Source: Acinetobacter brisouisimilis (GTDB taxonomy: Bacteria > Pseudomonadota > Gammaproteobacteria > Pseudomonadales > Moraxellaceae). Taken from it: DNA of 64,000 nucleotides. Made by a program: the position numbers and the translations under genes. Of this stretch, positions 28,094 through 37,075 are shown in pieces (the first letter of the stretch is position 1; each line of letters opens with the position of its first letter). Under the pieces are notes generated by a model. That model was not told the origin of the DNA. It ran no database searches and was given only the letters and a program-made list of their open reading frames with translations. Location of the stretch: positions 1,729,515-1,793,514 of the forward strand of contig NZ_KB851219.1 in assembly GCF_000368265.1 (NCBI RefSeq), read 5' to 3'.

Positions 28094-28201
28094 CTAACAG
28101 CTTTTCAGCATATTGATGAGCTTTGTACACGATGAAAATTCTAATACCATCCTGATTTGTAAAAAGTATAAAATATTGCAACGGTAATACTGAGAAACAC
28201 T

Positions 28202-29254
28202 ATGGCACTCGACCCGATTTGGAAACAACAACTGACTTTAGTGACTTATGGCAATGAATATTTGTCTCATGGTCTCAGTGTGCAACAGTGGCGAGAGCTT
28301 CCTATTTTTGATGAACATGCTTTTGCGTTTCGTGACCTCATGTCACAGCATTTGCTTGCCCAGCATTTTCAAATTTGGTTAGAAAACCTAAAAAAACAGG
28401 GAGCAACTCGTCTCAGCCTACATGCTTCAAGCATGCTTAATGATGAAAAAAACCCAAACCCAAATATTGAGTTACTCCCCTATTCACATTTTATTGTCAG
28501 TCATCATGAAAAGAAAAAAATGGCATGGGTATTTGGTAATGAACTGGCAGAATGGTTCAATGCCGAACAGGAATTTCTCATTCCATCTTCCCAGCAAAGC
28601 CCGATTCGCCAAGAAACATTCTGGAATTTTGAATTAAATAGCAAACTCTACAAAAAAATTCAGGCAGACCTTCAAGCCCCTGATTGGGAAAGGATTCAGC
28701 AATATCTTACCCAAGAACTCTTCAATACCACTTATGCCCAGACTGTTCAGCAACAACGCTTTATTGAACAGCACTACACAGGCTTTAATCTGACCCAACC
28801 ACAAAAGATTGCGATAGACCTAGAAGAAAAATCAGCACTCCTTCCTGCACAATATCAGGCGAGTTTAAGTAATGAATTACTGATCAAACTTGAAGCTTTA
28901 GAACTTGATCTAGCTGAGCAAGCGACAGTTCATAAGGAAGAAAATCAGGCCTTTACATCGGTCGATGAACAGCGCGCCTTTAAGCATTTTTCAGTAAAAC
29001 TTGATGATTTATTCAGCAAATTTATTGTTAAAACTGCCAATCACTACCAAACAGCACAGCGTAAAGTCATAGAACCTGAAACACCATTTGACGCGCCAGC
29101 ACCACAAGCTCAAACAGCATCCCATTCTGGTTTACATCTGCATAAAGCAACAACCAGCGAACAGCATAAGCATCAGATTTCAAATAAAAATGTGATTGCT
29201 TTAGTGATTATCACAGTGTTGATTTGTGCTTTGGCATATTATTTTGGTTTTTAA
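28202..29254 (+). CDS. Unknown protein with C-terminal membrane anchor
   Basis: A 350-residue protein not recognised as any named family. It has no signal peptide. Residues 1-320 are hydrophilic, with many Gln, His and Glu and a helical, possibly coiled stretch around LLIKLEALELDLAEQ. A His-rich linker (HKATTSEQHKHQ) is followed by a single hydrophobic segment, VIALVIITVLICALAYYFGF, at the very C-terminus. This is tail-anchored topology with the body in the cytoplasm. A GAGAAA ribosome binding site precedes the ATG. It interrupts the ancestral rplT-pheS neighbourhood on the opposite strand. Confidence 0.7.
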   Translation: MALDPIWKQQLTLVTYGNEYLSHGLSVQQWRELPIFDEHAFAFRDLMSQHLLAQHFQIWLENLKKQGATRLSLHASSMLNDEKNPNPNIELLPYSHFIVSHHEKKKMAWVFGNELAEWFNAEQEFLIPSSQQSPIRQETFWNFELNSKLYKKIQADLQAPDWERIQQYLTQELFNTTYAQTVQQQRFIEQHYTGFNLTQPQKIAIDLEEKSALLPAQYQASLSNELLIKLEALELDLAEQATVHKEENQAFTSVDEQRAFKHFSVKLDDLFSKFIVKTANHYQTAQRKVIEPETPFDAPAPQAQTASHSGLHLHKATTSEQHKHQISNKNVIALVIITVLICALAYYFGF

Positions 29255-29386
29255 TGAGATGACAGATTGGTATATCTTAAAGATGTGCCAATCTTTTGAT
29301 TGACTTAACCTTCTTTTAATCTACAACAATTATAAAAAACCCATATCGATGATATTCATCTTATTGGGTACTAAAAGGATAAAACT

Positions 29387-29863
29387 ATGCAGATAAACTT
29401 TTCTCGTTTAAGCCGTTTTGGTCTAGTTGCTGTATTAAGTTTACCTCTTACCAGTTGGGCACAACCCACTTCCTCAGCTACAGATAACGCCCATGAAGTC
29501 AATCAACGCCTCGATTTTTTATATGGTCAGCATCAGCCTTATCTGAAGTTTTTAAAAGATTTTCAAACTGCAACCTATGAACATCATAAAAACCAAGTGG
29601 TTGCAATGATCAACTATCCCATCAAAATCAATTTAAATGGCAAGAAAACCACGTTTAAATCACGTCAAGACTTACTCAAACGTTACGATGAAATCTTTGA
29701 TCCAATGCTGGTCAAAATTATTCAGGAACAAAAATATGAAAACTTGTTTGCAAACACACATGGCGTGATGATTGGGGAAAGTGGAGAGATCTGGTTCTCG
29801 GGTTTTTGTATCGATAAAGACTGCAAAAAAGTTGAAGTTAAAGTCATTACCATCAACAAATAA
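29387..29863 (+). CDS. Unknown exported protein
   Basis: A 158-residue protein with a clear signal peptide (cleavage expected after SWA, residue 25) and a strong AAAGGA ribosome binding site. The mature part has FKSRQDLLKRYDEIFDPMLVKII and HGVMIGESGEIWFSGFC, a pattern reminiscent of small NTF2-like periplasmic proteins. Two Cys (141 and 146) near the end could form a disulfide or bind metal. It lies 132 bases downstream of the tail-anchored protein gene and may share its transcript. The function is unknown. Confidence 0.7.
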   Translation: MQINFSRLSRFGLVAVLSLPLTSWAQPTSSATDNAHEVNQRLDFLYGQHQPYLKFLKDFQTATYEHHKNQVVAMINYPIKINLNGKKTTFKSRQDLLKRYDEIFDPMLVKIIQEQKYENLFANTHGVMIGESGEIWFSGFCIDKDCKKVEVKVITINK

Positions 29864-29904
29864 AGCACGATGGCACAGCTGATTTCACTACGCCATCCTC
29901 ATTT

Positions 29905-30456
29905 TTACTTGAATACAGCTCTGACTTGCATCAAGGCAAAACCCAATAAATTTAGACCTTGCCATTGTTCAGGATATTGTGCTTTTTCATGCTCTTGGGC
30001 CAAACCAATCCCCCAAATTTTGTCGACTGGAGAAGCTTCAACTAAAATCTGATCCCCTGTTGCCAACAGAAAATCTTTTAAAGCCGCATGCTGTGAAAAC
30101 TTGGTAATATTTCCTTGTACTACAATCTGAAAACGATGCTTCAACCAGATTTTTTCATCGTAATTTTTAACTAAACGCCCAAGTTCTTTGGCTTGATTGG
30201 GATGTTCTGCCTGTAAAATTTTTTCAAAAATCGCATCATCATGAAATAATCTGGCTTTTTGCGCCATCATATAATGCTCAGCCGTAGCATAGTAGGTTCC
30301 ATCTGACTCAAAAGCACTTGGATACCACTGACTAAAACAGCTTTTATCAACAATATTTTGGTCTTTTGGTGTATGTCCCCAAAAGTAGATATATTTGAAT
30401 TTATTTCCTTGCTGCTGAGCAAGCACTAGGTTATCTAGATAACAATGGTCATTCAT
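29905..30456 (-). CDS. NADAR family protein (YbiA-like N-glycosidase)
   Basis: A 183-residue NADAR-domain protein. Conserved blocks are IYFWGH, CFSQWYPSAF, YATAEHYMMAQKARLF, LVEASPVDKIWGIGL and GLNLLGFALMQVR. Known members (YbiA) hydrolyse the N-glycosidic bond of reactive riboflavin-pathway intermediates; others act on ADP-ribosyl groups. Housecleaning of damaged riboflavin precursors is the likeliest role. No riboflavin gene is nearby. It is convergent with the exported protein gene. Confidence 0.85.
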   Translation of the reverse strand: MNDHCYLDNLVLAQQQGNKFKYIYFWGHTPKDQNIVDKSCFSQWYPSAFESDGTYYATAEHYMMAQKARLFHDDAIFEKILQAEHPNQAKELGRLVKNYDEKIWLKHRFQIVVQGNITKFSQHAALKDFLLATGDQILVEASPVDKIWGIGLAQEHEKAQYPEQWQGLNLLGFALMQVRAVFK

Positions 30457-30525
30457 ATTGATTATTCTCGTTTTTAGATCAACCCGAAGGAATCGAGTAG
30501 ATTTGTTCTGATTATTTTACCCAAT

Positions 30526-30557
30526 AAAAAAGACCGCAAAATGCGGTCTTTTTTTGA
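30526..30557 (-). terminator. Intrinsic terminator after rplT
   Basis: AAAGACCGCA and TGCGGTCTTT arms with A- and T-runs, 10 bases downstream of the rplT stop on the minus strand. Confidence 0.88.
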
Positions 30558-30567
30558 ATCTCTAAGC

Positions 30568-30927
30568 TTATGCAGCTAAAGCAGATTTAGCTTTTTCAGC
30601 TAAAGCAGCGAAAGCAACTGCATCATGCATAGCGATGTCAGCTAACACGCGACGGTCGATGATCACTTGAGCTTTTTTCAAGCCATCGATCATACGGCTG
30701 TAAGACAAACCGTTTTGACGAGCACCAGCGTTAATACGCGCAATCCATAGAGCACGGAATTGACGTTTTTTCTGACGACGGTCACGGTAAGCGTATTGAC
30801 CAGCTTTGATTACCGCTTGGAACGCTACGCGATAAACGCGTGAACGAGCACCATAGTAACCTTTAGCACGAGCGAGAATTTTTTTGTGACGACGATGAGC
30901 CACTACACCACGTTTTACACGAGCCAT
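30568..30927 (-). CDS. rplT: Ribosomal protein L20
   Basis: A 119-residue 50S protein that is essential early in large-subunit assembly and, in E. coli, represses its own operon. [21 protein letters not shown] at the start (very basic, 23S-binding tail) and [24 protein letters not shown] in the globular part are diagnostic. AAGGAGA precedes the ATG. It follows rpmI by 12 bases and ends at a strong terminator. Confidence 0.97.
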   Translation of the reverse strand: MARVKRGVVAHRRHKKILARAKGYYGARSRVYRVAFQAVIKAGQYAYRDRRQKKRQFRALWIARINAGARQNGLSYSRMIDGLKKAQVIIDRRVLADIAMHDAVAFAALAEKAKSALAA

Positions 30928-30939
30928 TTATAAATCTCC

Positions 30940-31134
30940 TTAGATGTATGGGCACATACGACGAACTGAAGCAACGTCACTCACGTGAACCATTACACAG
31001 CCGCGCAACTGACGAATACGCTTAGCAGATTTTTTGGTCAAAATGTGGCGTTTGAACGCTTGTTTACGCTTGAAACCGTTAGCAGTCGCTTTGAAACGTT
31101 TAGCTGCACCACGGCGAGTTTTTAACTTAGCCAT
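30940..31134 (-). CDS. rpmI: Ribosomal protein L35
   Basis: A 64-residue basic 50S protein starting [20 protein letters not shown]. The open frame extends 15 codons further upstream, but the ATG at 31132-31134 has AGAGG at good spacing and the canonical N-terminus. Unlike in E. coli, infC is not directly upstream: three other genes intervene, one of them on the opposite strand. rpmI-rplT must therefore have its own promoter. A strongly folded leader (31151-31194) lies just upstream. Confidence 0.96.
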
Positions 31135-31150
31135 AACAACCTCTTTAAGC

Positions 31151-31194
31151 ACCTGTTCGGCTCGTTTGCACCATTGCAATAACGACCTGCAGGT
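31151..31194 (-). promoter_or_regulatory. Structured rpmI leader, candidate L20 operator
   Basis: On the minus strand ACCTG (31190-31194) pairs with CAGGT (31151-31155). Inside, TCGT/ACGA and TTGCA/TGCAA form a stem with a 4-base loop and one bulge. The structure ends 17 bases before the rpmI start codon. L20 represses its own operon by binding folded leader RNA in E. coli and Bacillus, so this is the obvious place for that control here. That role is inferred. Confidence 0.5.
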
Positions 31195-31207
31195 AAGGAA
31201 GGCAGTA

Positions 31208-31214
31208 TTTTATA
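31208..31214 (-). promoter_or_regulatory. Possible -10 box for rpmI-rplT
   Basis: TATAAAA on the minus strand lies 14 bases upstream of the structured leader, at about the right distance for its start site. No convincing -35 hexamer is seen. The remainder of the 31135-31614 gap holds a perfect 14-base palindrome (31353-31366) and no gene. Confidence 0.35.
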
Positions 31215-31576
31215 GTAAGTTTGCTCAAAACAAAAGCATTTCTCCTGTTAATTTTTGACATGACCTAGCCATTCTTCAGACAAAATTTGTCATAGATTTG
31301 AGAGACTATTTTTTAAATCTGTCATATTGCCAAGGTATGCTCAACCAATGCTAGAGATGCATCTCTGTTACAGAGAAAAATCAGGCTGTGATAAACACGG
31401 TGTTATTCAGCTGTTACGCTCATCGACTCCTGCAAAGTCAGCATAAAGCTAACCACCCTGCCACATTATTTTTCGTGAATATGATGGATGAATTTATCTT
31501 AAAAATTTATATCAATTTTCACCATATTCAATAGTTAAAATCTCAAATCATGAGAGTAATCTTAGTTCAATGTCGC

Positions 31577-31582
31577 TATAAT
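31577..31582 (+). promoter_or_regulatory. Consensus -10 box before the MFS gene
   Basis: TATAAT lies 32 bases upstream of the MFS start codon. No good -35 hexamer is found 16-18 bases further up. The transcript would have a leader of about 25-30 bases. Confidence 0.45.
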
Positions 31583-31614
31583 CGACTTCTTTATATCGCT
31601 TATATTCTAATATC

Positions 31615-32868
31615 ATGCACACAAAACAGGATGCTTTTGCTGCACTTCGCTATCGCGATTTTTCTATTATTACGATTAACCAACTCTGTTTAACGCTCGG
31701 TATCCTCATTCAGGAAGTGATTGTCGGATACAGCCTTTATCAGATTACCAAAGACCCGCTAACCCTCGGTATGATTGGTCTGGCAGAAGCCATCCCCTTT
31801 ATTAGCCTGTCTTTATGGGGAGGATATTTTGCGGATAAGTTCAATAAACAGACCATCATGAAAATCTGTCTATTTTTCTCTTTCCCATTGCCTCTCATTC
31901 TGTGGACACTATTTCATCGTTATGATGCCCAGCTCATTTCAGTTGAAATGCTCAAATGGGGAATTTATAGCGTTATTTTTGGTTTTGGGATTATTCGTGG
32001 GTTTTATTCACCCGCTGCAACTTCACTGAAACCTTTTCTGATTCCACGTGAACTCTATACCAATGGGGCAACATGGACCACGATTGGCTGGCAAAGTGGC
32101 GTGATTTTAGGACCAATGCTTGGCGGCTTCATGCTGGCAGGGTTAGGGCGTGAAACCAGCTTACTGACCGTTGCAGTGTTGATGTTTACCTGCTTTTGTT
32201 TGGTGAATTTACTCCAAAAACGCCAATTTCCTGCGATGGAGAAAGCCGCGCTTTGGTCAAGTATGCAAGAAGGCTTCCGTTTTATCTGGAATACCAAAAT
32301 TGTACTCTGGGCAATCTCGCTAGATTTGGTTTCAGTATTGTTTGGTGGCGTCATCGCATTACTGCCCATTTTCGCTTCAGATATTCTAAAGACAGGGCCT
32401 GAAGGCTTGGGATTATTACGTGCTGCACCTTCGATTGGAGCACTCATCACCATGTTCTTGCTGACTCGTTTTCCTCCAACTCAACATGCATGGCGCAATA
32501 TGCTTTTGGCTGTGGCAGGGTTTGGTATATTTACACTCATGTTTGCTTTTTCAAACCATATGTGGCTCTCACTGTTTGCACTACTCATGACGGGTGCTTG
32601 TGACAGCGTTTCGGTTGTTATTCGCCAGACAATTTTACAACTCTACCCACCAGAAAATATGCGAGGCCGCGTTGCTGCAGTCAACGGTATGTTTGTCTCT
32701 AGTAGTAATGAACTCGGTGCGTTTGAATCGGGTTTGGCGGCCAAATACATGGGCACCATCACCGCAACCATTTTCGGGGGATGCATGACTCTCGCTGTCG
32801 TCATTGTAAGCTGGATTAAAACCTCTGAACTATTTGATGTGGATGTCAATAAAAGCTCTCAACATTAA
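31615..32868 (+). CDS. MFS transporter (MFS_3/EntS-like)
   Basis: A 417-residue, 12-helix major facilitator. FAALRYRDFSIITINQLCLTLG at the start and GGYFADKFNKQTIMK between helices 2 and 3 resemble the MFS_3 group of exporters that includes the enterobactin exporter EntS. YPPENMRGRVAAVNGMF in the second half is also typical of that group. The substrate is unknown; no siderophore synthesis gene is nearby. The ribosome binding site is weak. The gene stands on the plus strand inside the otherwise minus-strand thrS-infC-rpmI-rplT block. Confidence 0.82.
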   Translation: MHTKQDAFAALRYRDFSIITINQLCLTLGILIQEVIVGYSLYQITKDPLTLGMIGLAEAIPFISLSLWGGYFADKFNKQTIMKICLFFSFPLPLILWTLFHRYDAQLISVEMLKWGIYSVIFGFGIIRGFYSPAATSLKPFLIPRELYTNGATWTTIGWQSGVILGPMLGGFMLAGLGRETSLLTVAVLMFTCFCLVNLLQKRQFPAMEKAALWSSMQEGFRFIWNTKIVLWAISLDLVSVLFGGVIALLPIFASDILKTGPEGLGLLRAAPSIGALITMFLLTRFPPTQHAWRNMLLAVAGFGIFTLMFAFSNHMWLSLFALLMTGACDSVSVVIRQTILQLYPPENMRGRVAAVNGMFVSSSNELGAFESGLAAKYMGTITATIFGGCMTLAVVIVSWIKTSELFDVDVNKSSQH

Positions 32869-32873
32869 TTTCA

Positions 32874-32900
32874 TGAGGGAAAGGAATATCTTTTCCCTCA
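32874..32900. terminator. Hairpin between convergent MFS and yqaA genes
   Basis: TGAGGGAAA and TTTCCCTCA are perfect 9-base arms around a 9-base loop. There is no T-run, so termination would be weak, but the convergent position fits. Confidence 0.45.
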
Positions 32901-32902
32901 AA

Positions 32903-33340
32903 TCATCCAAACATGCCTAAATATAAAACATACAGACATATATACCGCCCAGTTTTGGCAATTGTCACTATTCCCAAAAACCGCCAAAAATTTTCCCGCA
33001 TCAAGCCTGCAATCAGGGTAATCGGATCACCAATAATTGGTGTCCAGCTCAATAATAATGAATAAAAACCATATTGATGGTATATCTGCTGTGCTTGTTT
33101 CAGACGAGGTTCAGACACTGGAAACCATTTTTTATGCTTAAAATGCTCAATTTAAAGCCCTAACCACCAATTCACACATGAACCTAAAACATCGCCAACA
33201 CTGGCAGCGAACAACAACAATACAGGATCGTGATGACCTTGCACCAGTAAAGTCATCAACACAGCTTCTGACTGTAAAGGAAGTAACGTTGCAGCCCCAA
33301 AAGCAGAGATAAACAACAACCAATAACTCATGAGACCCAA
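32903..33340 (-). pseudogene. yqaA: yqaA-type membrane protein split by an in-frame stop
   Basis: The frame encodes a VTT/SNARE-associated (DedA-related) membrane protein of the YqaA family, about 144 residues, which is full family length. The first part reads MSYWLLFISAFGAATLLPLQ (after MGL) and continues through VLGSCVNWWLGL. It then meets TAA at 33152-33154. The same frame resumes directly with IEHFKHKKWFPVSEPRLKQ and runs through LLSWTPIIGDPITLIAGLM to the end. No shift is needed: one substitution explains the break. A GTG at 33116-33118 could restart the second half. It follows the GST gene by 17 bases. A sequencing error is possible. Confidence 0.82.
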
Positions 33341-33357
33341 GGCGGATAAGTAAAAAA

Positions 33358-33975
33358 CTATACGTGTATCGACAATGCTTTTTGAACCGCTGGACGGGCG
33401 TTCATACGTTGCATATAAGCTTTTACATTTGGAAACTCATCCAACTCAATACCTTGCCATTCATAACGGCATAGCCACGGGAAAATTGCCATATCTGCAA
33501 TTGAGTATTCTCCTGCCACATAGTTCTGACCAATTAACTGCTTTTCAAGTACACCATATAAACGTTTGGTTTCATTGATATAACGGTCAATCGCATAGGG
33601 AATTTTTTCTTTGGCAAAACGGTTAAAATGATGATTCTGCCCGAGCATTGGTCCCAAGCCACCCATTTGCCACATCAACCATTGTTCTACTTCAACGCGC
33701 TGCTGCTCATCCGTTGGATAAAACAATCCCGTTTTTCGCCCAAGATATTGCAAAATAGCACCTGATTCAAACACAGAAATAGGCTCATCACGCGGACCAT
33801 TCTGATCAACAATCGCAGGAATTTTATTATTGGGAGAGATTTTTAGAAAGTCTGGTTGAAACTGATCATTTTCTGAGATATTAATCGGGAAAATTTGATA
33901 TTCAATTCCCATTTCTTCAAGCGCGATTGTTACTTTATGACCATTGGGTGTACCCCAATAATATACATCAATCAT
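33358..33975 (-). CDS. Glutathione S-transferase (YfcG/Nu-class type)
   Basis: A 205-residue glutathione transferase-fold protein. The thioredoxin-like domain (1-85) has YYWGTPNGHKVTIALEEMG, the cis-Pro motif NNKIPAIVD and the glutathione-binding VFESGAILQYL. The helical domain has MWQMGGLGPMLGQNHHF and YSIADMAIFPWL. These features match the YfcG/YghU group, which acts as a glutathione-dependent disulfide reductase rather than a classical transferase. AAGGAA precedes the ATG. It is probably cotranscribed with the broken yqaA. The 33976-34230 interval upstream is AT-rich with no gene. Confidence 0.87.
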   Translation of the reverse strand: MIDVYYWGTPNGHKVTIALEEMGIEYQIFPINISENDQFQPDFLKISPNNKIPAIVDQNGPRDEPISVFESGAILQYLGRKTGLFYPTDEQQRVEVEQWLMWQMGGLGPMLGQNHHFNRFAKEKIPYAIDRYINETKRLYGVLEKQLIGQNYVAGEYSIADMAIFPWLCRYEWQGIELDEFPNVKAYMQRMNARPAVQKALSIHV

Positions 33976-34232
33976 TCGAATTCCTTTGCTTATTTGAGTG
34001 CATCTGTTTTGGTTTGCCTGTTATATCATGTTTTTATGAAAGGTCTAAAACTATAAAACTGATAAAAATAATCAATATATCAAGATAAAAACAAATATTA
34101 AAATCATATTATGAGAATTAAATTAATAATTACAGTCAATTAAAAGCTGATACTGTCATAAATATTACATTTATTATACTCAATTGCATCTTAACAGAAT
34201 CATGACATCAACTCAGCGAAAATCGCATGAAT

Positions 34233-34267
34233 AAAAAAAGCACCGCCAAAACTGGCGATGCTTTTTT
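34233..34267 (-). terminator. Intrinsic terminator after infC
   Basis: AAGCACCGCCA and TGGCGATGCTT arms (one mismatch) with A- and T-runs. It ends the thrS-infC transcript before GST, which explains why rpmI is separately transcribed. Confidence 0.82.
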
Positions 34268-34283
34268 ACGTCAAACCAAGCGA

Positions 34284-34835
34284 TTACTTTTTCTTTTTAG
34301 GTCCAAGTAACATGCCCATTTGGCGACCTTCCATTTTTGGTGCTTGTTCAACAACACCCCATTCAGCCACGTCTGTTTCAATTTTTTGTAATTGAGCTAG
34401 ACCCAGTTGTTGGTGTGCCATTTCACGACCACGGAAACGCAAGGTAATTTTAACCTTGTTACCTTCTTCCAAGAAACGGAGGATCGCACGTAGCTTAACG
34501 TTATAATCCCCAATATCAGTTCCAGGGCGCAACTTGATTTCTTTCACTTGCACTTGATGTTGTTTTTTCTTTGCATCTTTTTGCTTTTGCTTAAGATCAA
34601 ACAAGTGCTTGTTGAAATCCATGATTTTACAAACAGGTGGCTCTGCATTTGCAACGATCTCAACAAGGTCAAGATCAGCATCTTCTGCAGCTCGCAATGC
34701 TTCATTTAATGAAACAATCCCTTTTTGTTCACCTTCAGCATCAATAAGCCGTACCTCTTTGGCACGAATCTCAGTGTTCAATGCTGGACGATTGCTTTTA
34801 CCACCTTGTTGTTGGTTACGATCAGGCTGTTTAAT
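34284..34835 (-). CDS. infC: Translation initiation factor IF-3
   Basis: A 183-residue initiation factor that checks the start codon-tRNA match and keeps 30S subunits free. The N-domain reads [20 protein letters not shown] and the C-domain [18 protein letters not shown] to [14 protein letters not shown]. No ATG exists at the right place. The frame begins with ATT at 34833-34835, five bases after the thrS stop, followed by [21 protein letters not shown] lies about 8 bases upstream, within the thrS stop region. AUU is the known self-regulating start codon of infC in E. coli. Confidence 0.95.
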   Translation of the reverse strand: MKQPDRNQQQGGKSNRPALNTEIRAKEVRLIDAEGEQKGIVSLNEALRAAEDADLDLVEIVANAEPPVCKIMDFNKHLFDLKQKQKDAKKKQHQVQVKEIKLRPGTDIGDYNVKLRAILRFLEEGNKVKITLRFRGREMAHQQLGLAQLQKIETDVAEWGVVEQAPKMEGRQMGMLLGPKKKK

Positions 34836-34840
34836 CTTTC

Positions 34841-36763
34841 TTACTCCACAATGTACCGGCCACGTTCGGCTACGGCAGATTTCACCAAGTCAATGAAAGC
34901 ATCAATTGACATAGTACCTAAATTTTTTCCTGAGCGCGTACGAACATTGACTGTACCCTCTTCAACTTCTCGGTCACCAAGAACTAAAAGGTACGGAATA
35001 CGCTCCAGTGTACGTTCACGAATCTTAAAGCCGATTTTCTCATTTCTCAAGTCTGAAATGGCACGTAAACCATTTTCTTTGAGTTTTGCCACGACTTGTT
35101 GACATGCTTCGGCTTGAGAATCAGTAATATTCATGACACAAGCCTGCACAGGTGCTAACCAAGGTGGCATGAAACCGGCATAGTGTTCAATAAGTATACC
35201 AATAAAACGCTCAAAACTACCAAGAATTGCACGATGTAACATCACAGGTTGATCACGTTCATTGTCTTCAGTTACAAAAGACGCATCTAAACGCTCTGGT
35301 AAGTTAAAGTCACATTGGATTGTACCGCACTGCCACACACGACCTAAGCAGTCCTTCAATGAGAATTCAATTTTCGGACCATAGAATGCACCTTCACCTG
35401 GTTGCAAGTCCCAATCAAGACCTGCTGCATCCAACGCATCTGCCAAAGATTTCTCTGCCATATCCCAAAGTGCATCATCACCCACACGCTTTTCTGGGCG
35501 AGTAGACAGTTTCATTTGCACTTCTTCAAAGCCAAAGTCTTTATATACATCTAAAGTCAGTTTAATGAAGTCAGCAACTTCTTGACCAATTTGTTCTTTG
35601 GTACAGAAAATATGCGCATCGTCTTGAGTAAAGCCACGCACACGCATAATACCGTGCAATGAACCCGATGGTTCGTTACGGTGACATGAGCCAAACTCGG
35701 CCAAGCGAATTGGTAAATCACGGTAAGATTTCAAACCCTGATTAAACACTTGAACATGACATGGGCAGTTCATTGGCTTCACAGCATAGTTACGACTTTC
35801 TGAATGAGTCGTAAACATGTTGTCGGCATAGTTTGCCGCATGACCTGATTTTTCCCACAAAGTGAAATCTACGATTTGCGGTGTTTTAATCTCAAGGTAG
35901 CCATTGTCCTGCTGAACTTTACGCATGTATTGTTCAAGCACTTGATAAATAGTCCAGCCATTTGGATGCCAGAACACCATACCAGGCGCTTCTTCTTGCA
36001 TGTGGAACAAGTCCAGTGCCTTACCGATTTTACGGTGGTCACGCTTTTCCGCTTCTTCAATACGTTTAATATAAGCAGCAAGCTGTTTCTTGTCCGCCCA
36101 AGCTGTACCGTAGATACGTTGCAACTGTTCATTCTTCGCATCACCGCGCCAGTAAGCACCAGAGATTTTAGTGAGCTTGAATGATTTTAAGAATTTTGTA
36201 TTTGGTACGTGTGGACCACGGCACATGTCCAAATAGTCTTGATGGTAGTACAAGCCCATTTGCGTTTCGTTTGGCATGTCCGCAATCAAGCGTAATTTGT
36301 ATTCTTCACCACGTGCAGTAAATTCTGCGATCACTTCATCACGCGGGGTCATTTTTTTGATGACATCATAGTCTTGGTCGATGAGCTTTTTCATACGCTC
36401 TTCGATGGCAGCCATATCATCTAATGTAAATGGACGTGGCATCCAGATGTCATAGTAGAAACCTTCTTCAATGACAGGACCAATCACCATTTTTGCTTCT
36501 GGGAAAAGCTGCTTAACTGCGTGACCAACCAAGTGCGCACACGAGTGACGAATGATTTCGACGCCTTCTTCATCTTTAGGCGTGATAATTTGCAGCGTTG
36601 CATCTTCGGTAATTAAATCTGATGCATCAACCAAGCGGTCATTCACACGGCCTGCAACAGTGTTTTTCGCCAGTCCAGGTCCGATACTTAGAGCGACATC
36701 CATAACGGATACAGCTTGATCAAAAGCTTTTTGATCGCCATTTGGCAATGTGATAATTGGCAT
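34841..36763 (-). CDS. thrS: Threonine-tRNA ligase
   Basis: A 640-residue class II synthetase. It has an N-terminal TGS domain ([14 protein letters not shown] start), the editing domain with [16 protein letters not shown], and the catalytic core with [32 protein letters not shown] and motif 3 near the Zn site. An anticodon-binding domain ends the chain. The ATG at 36761-36763 has AAGGA at proper spacing; the open frame upstream is not used. A hairpin (36781-36809) sits right before the ribosome binding site. infC follows after five bases. Confidence 0.96.
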   Translation of the reverse strand: MPIITLPNGDQKAFDQAVSVMDVALSIGPGLAKNTVAGRVNDRLVDASDLITEDATLQIITPKDEEGVEIIRHSCAHLVGHAVKQLFPEAKMVIGPVIEEGFYYDIWMPRPFTLDDMAAIEERMKKLIDQDYDVIKKMTPRDEVIAEFTARGEEYKLRLIADMPNETQMGLYYHQDYLDMCRGPHVPNTKFLKSFKLTKISGAYWRGDAKNEQLQRIYGTAWADKKQLAAYIKRIEEAEKRDHRKIGKALDLFHMQEEAPGMVFWHPNGWTIYQVLEQYMRKVQQDNGYLEIKTPQIVDFTLWEKSGHAANYADNMFTTHSESRNYAVKPMNCPCHVQVFNQGLKSYRDLPIRLAEFGSCHRNEPSGSLHGIMRVRGFTQDDAHIFCTKEQIGQEVADFIKLTLDVYKDFGFEEVQMKLSTRPEKRVGDDALWDMAEKSLADALDAAGLDWDLQPGEGAFYGPKIEFSLKDCLGRVWQCGTIQCDFNLPERLDASFVTEDNERDQPVMLHRAILGSFERFIGILIEHYAGFMPPWLAPVQACVMNITDSQAEACQQVVAKLKENGLRAISDLRNEKIGFKIRERTLERIPYLLVLGDREVEEGTVNVRTRSGKNLGTMSIDAFIDLVKSAVAERGRYIVE

Positions 36764-36780
36764 AAATAAATCCTTAAGGA

Positions 36781-36809
36781 GTGATGCCCCGCACAATAGA
36801 GCATGTCAC
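36781..36809 (-). promoter_or_regulatory. Hairpin in the thrS leader, possible operator
   Basis: On the minus strand GTGACATGC pairs with GCATCAC (one 2-base bulge region) around a loop of about 13 bases, ending a few bases before the thrS ribosome binding site. E. coli thrS is repressed by ThrRS binding tRNA-like leader hairpins; a similar role here is inferred. The rest of 36810-37075 holds divergent promoters only. Confidence 0.4.
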
Positions 36810-37075
36810 CGCGAGATTAAAATCGAGGAAAACCTCAAAATAAAAACGGTGGCTAAAAAAGTCCCCTATGATTCTACACGTCTTGTGCTATTTAAGAAAC
36901 CTTTGTATTTCAATCTATAATTTTTTTAAACCATATCAATCCTCAGGCCTAAAATAAAACCCTCCAGCCAGCACACTTAAGACTAAAGCAGGGCTAATTT
37001 TTACCGCAGAATTCATCTAATGTGTATGCAAAATAGTCAAAACGATATAACAACAACACGACAGGAGCAATTGAC

